58,345 nucleotides of DNA from Bacillota bacterium (GTDB taxonomy: Bacteria; Bacillota_I; Bacilli_A; Erysipelotrichales; Erysipelotrichaceae): the NCBI GenBank assembly GCA_030526175.1, contig JAUNDJ010000001.1, forward strand, positions 97,365-155,709. Direction: 5' to 3'. This document shows positions 39,093 through 47,247 of the stretch, in pieces. Under the pieces are notes generated by a model. The model made no database searches. It had not been told where the DNA came from and worked only from the letters and a program-made list of their open reading frames with translations. A program made the position numbers and the translations under genes. Positions within the stretch are counted from its first letter, which is position 1. Every line of letters starts with the position of its first letter.

Positions 39093-39164
39093 TTAAATTT
39101 TGTTAAACAACCATTTGATAGTGTAGATGAATTCATCCCACCACATTTTTACTTTCTTACACAT
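39093..39164 (-). CDS. Micro-protein candidate, 23 aa
   Basis: ATG 39164, two bases after the ClpP TAA, to TAA 39093. The product (begins MCKKVKMWWDEFIY) is amphipathic and aromatic. It fills the gap between ClpP and the acidic protein gene, which is the main support. Confidence 0.45.
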   Translation of the reverse strand: MCKKVKMWWDEFIYTIKWLFNKI

Positions 39165-39166
39165 AA

Positions 39167-39763
39167 TTATATTTCAATTATAGTGTCTACAATACCGTAC
39201 TGTTTAGCTTCATCGGCGTCCATCCAGAAATCTTTACGAGTGCAAAGACTAATGAGCTCTTCAGAAGCGTGTTTCTTGGTAATTTCGTTAAGCTTATCTT
39301 GAAGCTTTTCGATTTGCTTCATATCATCTACCATGGTAGAAGCTTTACCATAAGAAACAGAAGAAAGTTCATGCACCATAACATGGGCATGAGGCAACGA
39401 CTTTCTATGACCTTTGGAACCGGCCATGAATAAAGTAGCTCCCATACTTGCTGCGAGACCTGTATTGACGGTTTCAATGATATAACCTTGCTTAATAAGC
39501 AATTGCATCATATCATAGATTCCGAGACCGTCATAAACGGATCCACCAGGACTGTTGATGTAGATCTTAATAGTTCTACCCTCAGTAGTGGTTTCGTCTT
39601 TCAACTTCGCTTGGAGATACAGAAGCTGATTAATCACATCATTAGCCAATTCCGGAGTAATCTCCTCATCGATCTTAATAATGTTATCCTGGAACAATCG
39701 AGTTCCAAGATTGTAAGACACCATGTGTTTAGTGTCTCTCTCAATAACGTTTACGTAATCCAT
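39167..39763 (-). CDS. ClpP-type serine protease
   Basis: 198 aa. Substrate-binding IYINSPGGSVYDGLGIYD, catalytic Ser in GLAASMGATLF, catalytic His in HVMVHELSS, and Asp in RKDFWMDADEA, all in ClpP order and spacing. No ClpX/ClpA gene is seen nearby, so it may use the host unfoldase or act in head maturation. Encoded among replication genes rather than structural ones. Confidence 0.93.
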   Translation of the reverse strand: MDYVNVIERDTKHMVSYNLGTRLFQDNIIKIDEEITPELANDVINQLLYLQAKLKDETTTEGRTIKIYINSPGGSVYDGLGIYDMMQLLIKQGYIIETVNTGLAASMGATLFMAGSKGHRKSLPHAHVMVHELSSVSYGKASTMVDDMKQIEKLQDKLNEITKKHASEELISLCTRKDFWMDADEAKQYGIVDTIIEI

Positions 39764-39768
39764 TTAAT

Positions 39769-40161
39769 TTATAAATTTGACATTGTAACTGCTAAACTAT
39801 CAACAATCACATTTCCTTCCAATCCCGAATGACCTTTAACTTTGTTAAAGACAATATGAGTTCTTGTACCCTGAATAAGATCTTTAATCTCTTGAACTAA
39901 GTCTATGTTTTCTTTTAAGTTCCAATTTTGAGTAATAGCTCCTATTGACCAAGCAGAATCAGAATGAATCGTTATCTCAGGAATGTCGAGTTCACTGAGT
40001 TTCAAAAAGTTGATTACTTCTAGTATAGCTGTTAATTCCATTCGATTATTCGTGGTATCTTTTTGTTGACCACAAACTCTTAGGTTAAATTCTGGACAAT
40101 AATATGCCCATCCACCAGATTTTTCACAGTTACATGCCCCATCAGTATAGAAATTAATCAT
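39769..40161 (-). CDS. Ribonuclease HI
   Basis: 130 aa. Catalytic acidic residues in YTDGAC (Asp 7), NNRMELTAI (Glu), IHSDSAW (Asp) and near the C-terminus VIVDSLA; also VKGHSG with the conserved His. It removes RNA primers during lagging-strand synthesis, complementing primase and ligase. Confidence 0.92.
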   Translation of the reverse strand: MINFYTDGACNCEKSGGWAYYCPEFNLRVCGQQKDTTNNRMELTAILEVINFLKLSELDIPEITIHSDSAWSIGAITQNWNLKENIDLVQEIKDLIQGTRTHIVFNKVKGHSGLEGNVIVDSLAVTMSNL

Positions 40162-40384
40162 CCGCCATTAATAAATCACAATTCTTAGCAAAATCAATCT
40201 GCCTACCATTGAGATCATATTGGATGATTTGTTCGTAAGTTCTCTTACTACCTAATACCAAAGCAATCAAATTACCTCGGCGCTTAGGATCTACACGATC
40301 ATAGCATATAACTCTGGCCTTACGACCATCTCTGGTCACTACAGGTTTTCCCTGTTTTACTTTTTCAAGATCGAATTCACTCAT
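40154..40384 (-). CDS. Small conserved hypothetical protein, 76 aa
   Basis: N-terminus LEKVKQGKPVVTRDGRKARVIC is a pattern often seen in small proteins of Bacteroidetes phages. Beta-rich. Function unknown. Confidence 0.7.
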   Translation of the reverse strand: MSEFDLEKVKQGKPVVTRDGRKARVICYDRVDPKRRGNLIALVLGSKRTYEQIIQYDLNGRQIDFAKNCDLLMADD

Positions 40385-40568
40385 ACAAACTGGTTAGATA
40401 AGTTGCGACATCGAAACATTCTTTCGCAAAGTCTTTTAACTCATCTCCAGTTCTGTGTTTAGCTCCTTCGACAAACAGATCTCCAGCAATTCTCTGATGA
40501 AATGCTCGATCTGCAGCTTTTTTAGACCCAAGTAGGGTCTGTTCAATGATTTCCTGCTGACTCATCAT
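40377..40568 (-). CDS. Small hypothetical protein, 63 aa
   Basis: ATG 40568 or 40565 lies within the phosphoesterase 3' end. Helical (QQEIIEQTLLGSKKAADRAF). TGA overlaps the next gene by 8 nt. No family recognised. Confidence 0.6.
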   Translation of the reverse strand: MMSQQEIIEQTLLGSKKAADRAFHQRIAGDLFVEGAKHRTGDELKDFAKECFDVATYLTSLYE

Positions 40569-41286
40569 ACAGTTGAAAATTTCCATCCTCATCCTTATTT
40601 ACAACAAGGCATTGAGGATTAGTTCCTAAACAATCTATAAAGTAAAGTTTCTTTTCACTGTCGCATCCAACTTTTTTCATTTGAGTATGTCCAACAACCT
40701 GGATTACATCTGAATCCTCATATAGATTGTTGTAATACAGACTTTCTGGTCTAATCCACACACAACTTTGTTGTGGAGAATTTCCATAATAGTCACCATA
40801 ATTGCAGTTAGATGAAAACGAAAAGCAGTTTTGTCTATCATGCTTGAACATATCATTGATGTTAGAAGCAAGTTCATCTGGTTGAAGAATTGGATCGATT
40901 CCGATTCTAGTATTATACCAGGGCTTACTTACTCCAGCATGAGTCACGATCACTTTATTTTCAATAGAATAAGCTATTTGGAACTTATCCTTATGCTCCA
41001 TGAAGAGATCATGAATTTCTTGACTGTGTTCATGCATGAATCTAGAAGTATCACTTTTTCCTGTGTGCCACCAATAATGAAGATCGTGATTTCCTAACAA
41101 CAAAACAACTTTGTCTGGAAATGCATCCTTAAATTGAATAATCTTTAGAAAATTCTCTTTAAGATCTTCAAATGAAATATCGGCGTATGGATCAAAGTAA
41201 TCTCCTACAAACACATTTACATAGTAAGGATCAACTAATCCTTTCCATGCAGTTCTTCCGTGAATATCACCTATTATTCTGTACAT
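40543..41286 (-). CDS. Calcineurin-like metallophosphoesterase
   Basis: ATG 41286 (MYRIIGDIHGRTAW), 247 aa. All family motifs are visible: GDIHGR, GDYFDPY, GNHDLHYW, ITVTHAG-type VIVTHAGVS and VVGHTQ. The fold binds two metals and cleaves phosphate esters; it may act on phosphoproteins, nucleotides or RNA ends. Substrate cannot be told. Confidence 0.9.
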   Translation of the reverse strand: MYRIIGDIHGRTAWKGLVDPYYVNVFVGDYFDPYADISFEDLKENFLKIIQFKDAFPDKVVLLLGNHDLHYWWHTGKSDTSRFMHEHSQEIHDLFMEHKDKFQIAYSIENKVIVTHAGVSKPWYNTRIGIDPILQPDELASNINDMFKHDRQNCFSFSSNCNYGDYYGNSPQQSCVWIRPESLYYNNLYEDSDVIQVVGHTQMKKVGCDSEKKLYFIDCLGTNPQCLVVNKDEDGNFQLYDESAGNH

Positions 41287-41480
41287 AATGCGATAATTAC
41301 TCCGAGAATAACAAATACTAATGCAATTCCTAGAGGAATCCACGTTGGTGCAAGCACCCACCACCAAGACCAGTCAATTACATGACATAGTTTTAGTACT
41401 ACAAAAGCTACAGTAAGGAGAGTACATAAACCGGTACCTCCACTACGAGCTTCCTTTTCTTTTTTAAAATCGAGTTTCAT
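41274..41480 (-). CDS. Two-pass membrane protein, 68 aa
   Basis: A charged N-terminal 12 residues, then two hydrophobic segments (CTLLTVAFVVLKLCHVI and TWIPLGIALVFVILGVII) separated by a Trp-rich turn. The gene lies next to the lysin and could be an accessory lysis protein or holin; not proven. Confidence 0.65.
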   Translation of the reverse strand: MKLDFKKEKEARSGGTGLCTLLTVAFVVLKLCHVIDWSWWWVLAPTWIPLGIALVFVILGVIIALCTE

Positions 41481-41679
41481 ATGTTTAAAATTTATAGTTG
41501 ACAGATTATAAAGATTTACATACAGGCTTCTTTCAGAGCAGACCCATTAGTCCTCTCGGAATATGTGTATGTATAGTAACCCGGATGCCTTCTCCATTCC
41601 GCAAGAAGAAGGACTTTACGCTAACCTAAGAACTCTTAAAGAAAGTTAGCCGAACCTGTTGTGCATGTAATCTTTTTAG
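41481..41679 (-). other. Non-coding structured stretch downstream of tRNA-Glu
   Basis: No credible gene. Inverted repeats: GCTAAC/GTTAGC around 41618-41650, CCTTCT/AGAAGG around 41588-41613, and TACATAC/GTATGTA (41518/41568). They suggest a folded RNA between tRNA-Glu and the small membrane protein gene. Confidence 0.5.
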
Positions 41680-41751
41680 TACTACCACCGGGAATCGAAC
41701 CCGAGTTTAGAGAATGAAAATCTCTCGTCCTAACCACTAGACGATGGCAGC
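41680..41751 (-). tRNA. tRNA-Glu (UUC)
   Basis: Full cloverleaf on the minus strand: acceptor GCTGCCA with TGGTAGT (two G-U pairs), T-loop TTCGATT, anticodon loop TTTTCAT giving TTC, discriminator A. No CCA encoded. Confidence 0.92.
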
Positions 41752-41930
41752 GTATGTGTGTATTTTGTATTCTACCCAGTTTCCTGTCCCTACAGTTTAA
41801 TTCCTCGAATAGGATGGATTTATATTGTAGATGTAGCATTTCTGAATTTAGTGCACCTGTTCAGTTACTAGCAAGACTCGTTTATTGGGCTCCCACCATG
41901 TTCACGAGTAACAAAACACACACGGGCTCG
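41752..41930 (-). other. Non-coding gap between lysin and tRNA-Glu
   Basis: No convincing gene on either strand. It includes a GGAAACTG element on the minus strand near 41778-41790 also found near 48905 and 55065. Probably leader or processed RNA. Confidence 0.4.
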
Positions 41931-42416
41931 TTAATAATTACGAGCCAAATACCTTACTTTGCGAGTATAATCGGGATCCGAAGCGTAAGGCAAATTGACC
42001 AAGAACTGATAGTAATCACAGTTCCCATCCCATTTAACCTGCACGTAATTCTTATATCCTTTCAAACACTCTGACCAATGAGTAAAAGCATAATAATCAT
42101 GTTTTCTAGAATCATAAAGACCTAGAAAGTTATTCTTGTTTTTGAATACCGCTGAAGTGAAATGCCCAGACTCTAATTGAGCCTGTGCATACACTATTTC
42201 AGGGTGGGCTATGTCATAATGTTGACATACGAAGTCAAAGTTCTCTTTGTTAAGTTCCAACTGAGTCAAATCAATAGTGCTATCCTGTTTGACCTCCATT
42301 TGCTCAAGTTCTTCTAAACAAGAGAGTTTCTGACTTATTTGTGCATTGTTTATCAAAACAACAATTAAAAGTCCAACAATAATGGACAAAAGGGCATTTG
42401 TAATCTTTAATTCCAT
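41931..42416 (-). CDS. Glucosaminidase-type lysin with N-terminal membrane anchor
   Basis: 161 aa. Residues 6-25 form a hydrophobic signal-anchor (LLSIIVGLLIVVLI). The rest matches bacterial glucosaminidase (LYZ2-like) domains: PEIVYAQAQLESGHF with the catalytic-type Glu, SAVFKNKNNFLGLY and YASDPDYTRKVR. It would cut peptidoglycan glycan chains during lysis. The anchor may act as a SAR-like signal for export. Confidence 0.85.
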   Translation of the reverse strand: MELKITNALLSIIVGLLIVVLINNAQISQKLSCLEELEQMEVKQDSTIDLTQLELNKENFDFVCQHYDIAHPEIVYAQAQLESGHFTSAVFKNKNNFLGLYDSRKHDYYAFTHWSECLKGYKNYVQVKWDGNCDYYQFLVNLPYASDPDYTRKVRYLARNY

Positions 42417-42443
42417 AATCTAAAATTTTGAGTTAAACATTGG

Positions 42444-42516
42444 TTGCGGGGGTTCGATTCGAACGAACGACCTCGAGGTTATGAGTCTCGCAAGCTAACC
42501 ACTGCTCTACCCCGCA
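42444..42516 (-). tRNA. tRNA-Met (CAU)
   Basis: Acceptor TGCGGGG/CCCCGCA, anticodon loop CTCATAA, T-arm loop TTCGAAT-like, discriminator A. The anticodon stem lacks the three G-C pairs of initiator tRNA, so elongator (or Ile2 after CAU modification) is more likely. Confidence 0.9.
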
Positions 42517-42543
42517 ATAAGGCGGAATTTCACCGCCTAAATT

Positions 42544-42930
42544 TTAATTGAGATACTGATCAGAGAATTTCTTCATAGCAGCATACAATTGCTGTGAATT
42601 AAAGCCCACATCACCGTGAACAAGTTCTCCGAGATCGTCATCCCATTCAGCATCAAGGATAACACCATTACGATCGAAAAGAACTGAATCTTCTCCATCG
42701 GTACTGTCACCCTGCCAATAAACATCTACGTAAAGTTTCTTCTTCACGTAGCTAAAGCCAATAATTTCTCCATTTTGGCCGTTAGGTACATGAGAAATAT
42801 TGACTTCTCTCCAGCCTCGAGTCGAGCATTTATCGCCATACTTAACTATAGCTTCTGTAAATGCAGAAACTGCAGAATTGTAATCCTTTGCGATAAGGTC
42901 TCGATAATACTTTTTAGTCTTTTTCGTCAT
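42544..42930 (-). CDS. Hypothetical protein, 128 aa
   Basis: ATG 42930 (MTKKTKKYYRDL) overlaps the upstream gene end. Beta-rich centre with an acidic VYWQGDSTDGEDSVLFD stretch. No family recognised. Confidence 0.65.
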   Translation of the reverse strand: MTKKTKKYYRDLIAKDYNSAVSAFTEAIVKYGDKCSTRGWREVNISHVPNGQNGEIIGFSYVKKKLYVDVYWQGDSTDGEDSVLFDRNGVILDAEWDDDLGELVHGDVGFNSQQLYAAMKKFSDQYLN

Positions 42931-43099
42931 ATTTATTTTCCTCAATAGGATGCTCATCAGCCCAGTCTATTCCTCGACGGACTAGCACATACGCGCATTT
43001 AATTTTAGCGCGTTGTGCTTTGTCCATCGAATCCCATTCTGGTCCAATAAGCTGTCTTAAATATTGTTCGAATCGTTTCTCTTTTTCAACTAAAGTCAT
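42914..43099 (-). CDS. Small hypothetical protein, 61 aa
   Basis: Helical, charged protein (EKEKRFEQYLRQLIGPEW). ATG 43099 follows the upstream TAA by three bases. Function unknown. Confidence 0.6.
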   Translation of the reverse strand: MTLVEKEKRFEQYLRQLIGPEWDSMDKAQRAKIKCAYVLVRRGIDWADEHPIEENKYDEKD

Positions 43100-43102
43100 A
43101 CT

Positions 43103-43291
43103 TTAATCAAAATAAGTTGAAACATATCCGTTAAATTTGTCAGCCATGAACTGAAGTTCGGCATACTCTTGTGGAGTATAATCGCGAATAACGTCCACAA
43201 CTGAAGATCCATCACGACGAACGTGATCTACTTGGATGAAACGCATACCATTGAAATTAATGGTACGAACTACTTTTTTGTAATTGTACAT
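43103..43291 (-). CDS. Small hypothetical protein, 62 aa
   Basis: ATG 43291 (MYNYKKVVRTINF) two bases after the upstream TAA. Contains RFIQVDHVRRDG and YTPQEYAEL, so a small alpha/beta fold. Function unknown. Confidence 0.6.
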   Translation of the reverse strand: MYNYKKVVRTINFNGMRFIQVDHVRRDGSSVVDVIRDYTPQEYAELQFMADKFNGYVSTYFD

Positions 43292-43293
43292 AA

Positions 43294-43868
43294 TTAAATT
43301 GTTGTCCAATATTTATTGTGAATTTCTGTTCCGTCTACATCTCCCCATTTACATGGTTTGATCATTTCATAACCATCTATATCGCTGATAAGTTCATCGA
43401 TGATATTAGGCCACTTCTTACAGGCTAACTGAAAAGTCTTATTAAACTGATAAGCTTGAAACTTATTAACTAATTTCGTAAGCCCAATCTTATTATTAAT
43501 ATGAATTAATCCTAACCAGATTCTTTTTTTTTGAAATAAGTGTGATATTCTTCCCAAGGAGTATCTTTAGGAATCTTAGGCGTTGCATAATCCACCTTAT
43601 TATAAATAAAAGTATGAAGAACTTGCATAAATTGTTTGAATCTAGGATACTTATTAAGTCCAAATGGACCTATAAATGCTCTATATCCAAATAAAATTTG
43701 ATACAAACCTCCATTCCAGAACTGCAGATACTCATCTCTGTAAGTACCATACTTTTCCTTTCCGCAAACTCCTATACCGAATTTGCGTAATCTTTTTTCT
43801 ATGAAGCTAATAGCATGATATAAATCATTACCATTTGCTTCAAACCATTCGTCTCCCCAGTAATGCAT
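43294..43868 (-). pseudogene. Probable single gene in two frames, joined at an A9 run (frameshift)
   Basis: Frame a: ATG 43868 to a TAG at 43512, 118 aa. Frame b: open to TAA 43294 with no ATG near its start; it continues the same kind of basic aromatic sequence. The frames meet at nine consecutive A's (minus strand, 43532-43524); a -1 shift there gives one protein of about 190 aa. The site (A AAA AAA G) resembles known slippery sequences, so programmed frameshifting or transcriptional slippage is as likely as decay or a sequencing error. If TAG is Gln, frame a ends two codons later at TAA. No family recognised. Confidence 0.6.
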
Positions 43869-43870
43869 GA

Positions 43871-44050
43871 TTATTTGTGATAATGAATTCGATACATTCC
43901 TGAAGGTAGAGAATCAACTTCAACGGAAGTTACTATTTCTTCGTAACAGTGAGACTTTGGAGGTTGCAATGCAACAACCATTAACGCAGTCACAATTGCC
44001 CCAAAAGCTACACCAATTACAAAAGATTTAGTAATTTGTAAACTGTTCAT
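43871..44050 (-). CDS. Small membrane-anchored protein, 59 aa
   Basis: ATG 44050 overlaps the upstream TGA. Residues 10-30 are hydrophobic (VIGVAFGAIVTALMVVAL), followed by a polar tail. A single-pass membrane protein near lysis and tRNA genes. Function unknown. Confidence 0.65.
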   Translation of the reverse strand: MNSLQITKSFVIGVAFGAIVTALMVVALQPPKSHCYEEIVTSVEVDSLPSGMYRIHYHK

Positions 44051-44427
44051 GATTGTTCAATTAATTGATTATCTTCCAAAGGAAAATCTATAGTTAATTT
44101 TTTAATACACAACCTAATAAGATCACTCGGACACCAAGATCCTTTCGCACACATTTCGTGCCATTCTTTAGAATCAGTGAATCTATCATATAAATCTTCG
44201 AGTCCACATAATGTAAATACATCTAAAGATTTAGAATCACCTAGTTTATAAAGACTTCCTAAATGTGGTACAGAAGTATAGCTTCTACGTCCTGGTAGTC
44301 TAGATCTTACATAATAAATTCCATCAGGTAAATATTCATCTTTGGTATCCGTTTGAACACCTATAGGAACATACTCACCTGGTGCAATTTGCATATAAGC
44401 ATTGTTGTCATAAAACTCTTTATCCAT
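44047..44427 (-). CDS. Hypothetical protein, 126 aa, with PxGIYxV motif
   Basis: N-terminal half contains YLPDGIYYVRSR, a segment resembling those in the two AAA+ proteins (17870-18826 and 44551-45741). The C-terminal half is helical with several Cys. It is the next protein gene after the AAA+ gene, separated only by tRNA-Tyr. May be a partner of that ATPase. Confidence 0.65.
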   Translation of the reverse strand: MDKEFYDNNAYMQIAPGEYVPIGVQTDTKDEYLPDGIYYVRSRLPGRRSYTSVPHLGSLYKLGDSKSLDVFTLCGLEDLYDRFTDSKEWHEMCAKGSWCPSDLIRLCIKKLTIDFPLEDNQLIEQS

Positions 44428-44447
44428 AATCTAAAATTTTTAATTTG

Positions 44448-44529
44448 TGGGTAGGGGCGGATTCGAACCACCGAAGGCTTAGCCGACAGATTTACAGTCT
44501 GTTCCATTTGACCGCTCTGGAACCTACCC
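44448..44529 (-). tRNA. tRNA-Tyr (GUA)
   Basis: Class II tRNA with long variable arm; acceptor GGGTAGG/CCTACCC, anticodon loop CTGTAAA (GTA), T-loop TTCGAAT, discriminator A. 82 nt. Confidence 0.93.
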
Positions 44530-44550
44530 AAGAGGCATAAAGCCTCTTTT

Positions 44551-45741
44551 TTACATTATGCTGCCGTAACCGTAAGCATAATTACTGCTAGAATACAGAG
44601 ACGGTTTAGCCTCTGGATTCTTGATGTGATACATTATGATTTCACCATCATCGTCATGAGTGATGATGACATTGTTCTTCGGATCGATAACATCGATAAC
44701 TTCAGATTCATATGATCCAAAGTGATCACCGACTTTATACGAACGAATAGACTTGTTTACACCAAACGAAGTCTGAAAAATCGGGCGTTTGCAACGCTTC
44801 TGGTTGTACTCAACCATAGCCTTGTGATAAGCTTCTTCGTCGCTATACTGCCACTCGTATGGACGATGTACAGTTTCGGTAAGTTTGATATCCTTAACGA
44901 AGTCTTCGATAGAATAAGGCTTCTCTTCAGGATCCTTATAGAATCGGAATACATGTACATTGTACGAATAGTTAGCAGTCTTGACATTGAAGATGTCCTT
45001 GTTCTCAAGGAACGTGTCAAAGCCGTGAATGTTCACATCTTCTACGATAGTCTTGAGAATATCGATAGTAGAAATTTGCAGGGTATCTACAAAGTCTACT
45101 ACGCAGTCAAGACATTCGCCATTCTTAAGGTTATCCTTAAGATACTCGATGACAACGTCTTTCTCGAGATTACCGAATTCCTTCACATAGCGAAGACGAG
45201 ATGGACGAGAAAGAAGATTCTCGTTAATGTGAGTCTCGTTGGTGGTGAGAAGGAAGATTCGACGATGATCGGAGGTGTAAACACCATCCATAATCTGAAG
45301 AATGGAGCTGTCTTGATTGCTCCAGTTCTTTTCGAACTCATCCAGGAAGAACACACAGTCGAAATTGAATGACGACAGATATTCTACCAGAGCGGTGTTA
45401 TTGTCACCGAAAGACTTGACGTTGATAATTGGAAGATTGAGCTCGTTTGCGAGAACCTTTGCAGTTACAGTCTTACCAGTACCCTTAACGCCATTAAGGA
45501 GAATACCGAGATTTCCTTTAGTAGCTCTAAAAGTAGTAAGTACGTGCTTTACAAATTGAGTCTGCAAACCATATACTTTGTACGGGAAAGCAAACTTCTC
45601 TGCTACGAGTTCGAGAGACCAACCCTCCATAGGGTTAAAGTTGACATTGTAAATGCCTACTGGAATTTTGTCCACATTTGTCACATTGCCCTGGACGCGG
45701 GTAAATTTGGATCCATTTTGGAACCAGGAAACTCTTTCCAT
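44551..45741 (-). CDS. AAA+ ATPase with N- and C-terminal extra domains
   Basis: 396 aa. Walker A LNGVKGTGKTVTAK near residue 87, Walker B CVFFLDEFEKNW, sensor LLTTNETH, arginine finger SRPSRLRY. The N-terminal domain contains KIPVGIYNV and the C-terminal 100 residues include a beta-rich KVGDHFGSYESEVIDVID module. It resembles the AAA+ protein at 17870-18826 in overall plan, so the two are probably paralogues. Substrate unknown. Confidence 0.87.
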   Translation of the reverse strand: MERVSWFQNGSKFTRVQGNVTNVDKIPVGIYNVNFNPMEGWSLELVAEKFAFPYKVYGLQTQFVKHVLTTFRATKGNLGILLNGVKGTGKTVTAKVLANELNLPIINVKSFGDNNTALVEYLSSFNFDCVFFLDEFEKNWSNQDSSILQIMDGVYTSDHRRIFLLTTNETHINENLLSRPSRLRYVKEFGNLEKDVVIEYLKDNLKNGECLDCVVDFVDTLQISTIDILKTIVEDVNIHGFDTFLENKDIFNVKTANYSYNVHVFRFYKDPEEKPYSIEDFVKDIKLTETVHRPYEWQYSDEEAYHKAMVEYNQKRCKRPIFQTSFGVNKSIRSYKVGDHFGSYESEVIDVIDPKNNVIITHDDDGEIIMYHIKNPEAKPSLYSSSNYAYGYGSIM

Positions 45742-45780
45742 AAAAAATCTGATTTAGTTAAACAATAAAAAATAAATTAG

Positions 45781-45854
45781 TGATCCCGCTGCGATTCGAA
45801 CGCAGGACCCACATCTTAGAAGGATGTTGCTCTATCCAGCTGAGCTACGAGACC
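45781..45854 (-). tRNA. tRNA-Arg (UCU)
   Basis: Acceptor GGTCTCG with CGGGATC (two G-U pairs), D-arm AGCTCAGCTGGATAGAGC, anticodon loop CTTCTAA (TCT), T-loop TTCGAAT, discriminator A. Reads AGA/AGG, common in AT-rich phage genes. Confidence 0.93.
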
Positions 45855-45954
45855 AGAGGTGGGGTTTTTGGAAGGTGCCCACCGTCACCGCTAGCTATCT
45901 ATCTAGCCACATTCACTAATCCTTACGGACAATCTTTCGATTGGTGCTGTGTCG

Positions 45955-46028
45955 TAGTCCTGTCCAGACTTGAACTGGAGACCCCTACATTATCAGTGTA
46001 GTGCTCTAACCAGCTGAGCTACAGGACT
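45955..46028 (-). tRNA. tRNA-Ile (GAU)
   Basis: Acceptor AGTCCTG/CAGGACT, D-arm AGCTCAGCTGGTTAGAGC, anticodon loop CTGATAA (GAT), T-loop TTCAAGT, discriminator A. The 100 bases between this and tRNA-Arg are non-coding. Confidence 0.92.
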
Positions 46029-46040
46029 TTAATCATCCTC

Positions 46041-46223
46041 TTAGAGGATAATTAGCTGTCTGTTATTAGCAACTTCATCTTTGGTATTTCCTGCTACACA
46101 AGTATAAGAGTGCCATTGAATACCAGATTTCTCTAAGTATGCATCGACTTCTCTACTATTTGCAGCAACAACGTACCGAGTAAATCCTCCGAGGAAATTA
46201 ATTTTGAATAAATGTTTTCCCAT
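46041..46223 (-). CDS. Small hypothetical protein, 60 aa
   Basis: Begins MGKHLFKINFLGGFTRYVVAAN; alpha/beta ferredoxin-like in appearance (NSREVDAYLEKSG). The coding end lies within an imperfect hairpin before tRNA-Ile. Function unknown. Confidence 0.65.
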   Translation of the reverse strand: MGKHLFKINFLGGFTRYVVAANSREVDAYLEKSGIQWHSYTCVAGNTKDEVANNRQLIIL

Positions 46224-46233
46224 AGACAGTCTT

Positions 46234-47247
46234 TTATACAGGCATCTTAGCCATTCCCTTAAGGAATCGATTAGCTGCGGGAAGCATACTGCTCATCTCT
46301 TTATAGAGAATTGCAACATCGTCTTTATCGAGATCCTTAATCAAAGCCATTCGAAGAATGGTTGGAATGTCGAAGTTAGCCTGTTCAAGAGTATGAATTC
46401 GATGAAGACTTCTATAGGAGAAGACACACTGAATTCCACTCTTAGCGGTTGCAGCACGGAATGCGTGGCAGTAATCCATGAGTTCTGAATCACTATCACA
46501 CACTTCTGCTTCAATTGCAGGAGAATAGTCGATTTTCAGTATCGCAAATCGGTCGAGAGATGCTCTATCCAGACAGTAGCGCCCAGTATACTGATTATCT
46601 GCACCAGTGCCAAGAGTATTGCCTGCAGCAATTACTCTGAAGTTTGGATGTGCCTCAATCTTTCCAATAGGAAAATCGAAATATCCATTTGCAATAGCTG
46701 CATTAAGGATAATCAACACCTCTGGAATAGAAGCATCCATCTCATCCAGGAAGAACAAACCTCCTTGAGAGAATGCTTTATAGAACTGAGTTTCGTGAAA
46801 ATTACCGTTTGCATCGATAAATCCAGTTAACTTATGTTCTTGAGTCACTGCGTTCGTGAAATAGAACTCTAAGCCGAGACCTTCGGCTATTTGTTTCGCA
46901 ATCACGTTCTTACCAGTACCTGCAGGACCTTCCATATAAACAGGAAGCTTCAGAGATACGAGTTTAAGTACTGTGTCGAACATTTCGTGCGTGGTGCCAG
47001 TGAACTTATGTTCGACATCGGGGAGTTCCACTTTGTGGACTTGAGGAATAACTCCAAATTCCTCTTTGAGACGAGACTCAATCTGCGGACGAAGCTGCAT
47101 ATAGAACTCTTCAGCGTTAAACATCTGAAGCATCTTAAGCATAAAATCGTCACACATAGAGCTCATCTGTACGAGTCTGTCCTGACTCGGGGCACTCTTA
47201 ACTTCCGCGCTTGCGGCGGGTGCTGCTTTTTTGGTTGCTCTTGCCAT
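46234..47247 (-). CDS. CobS/MoxR-like AAA+ ATPase
   Basis: 337 aa. Walker A MEGPAGTGKNVIAKQ near residue 108 (Asn in place of the usual Thr/Ser after GK), Walker B GGLFFLDEMDAS, sensor IAAGNTLGTGAD, arginine region RASLDRFAILKID. This resembles CobS and MoxR ATPases. The upstream gene encodes a VWA-like protein and overlaps its start by 50 nt, giving a second AAA+/VWA pair in the window. Confidence 0.88.
   Translation of the reverse strand: MARATKKAAPAASAEVKSAPSQDRLVQMSSMCDDFMLKMLQMFNAEEFYMQLRPQIESRLKEEFGVIPQVHKVELPDVEHKFTGTTHEMFDTVLKLVSLKLPVYMEGPAGTGKNVIAKQIAEGLGLEFYFTNAVTQEHKLTGFIDANGNFHETQFYKAFSQGGLFFLDEMDASIPEVLIILNAAIANGYFDFPIGKIEAHPNFRVIAAGNTLGTGADNQYTGRYCLDRASLDRFAILKIDYSPAIEAEVCDSDSELMDYCHAFRAATAKSGIQCVFSYRSLHRIHTLEQANFDIPTILRMALIKDLDKDDVAILYKEMSSMLPAANRFLKGMAKMPV

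Noticed and set aside
43512..43514. TAG at 43512 as a genuine stop codon, against reassignment
   Set aside because: The gene is frame-disrupted here and TAA follows two codons later; it is not clean evidence for termination at TAG.
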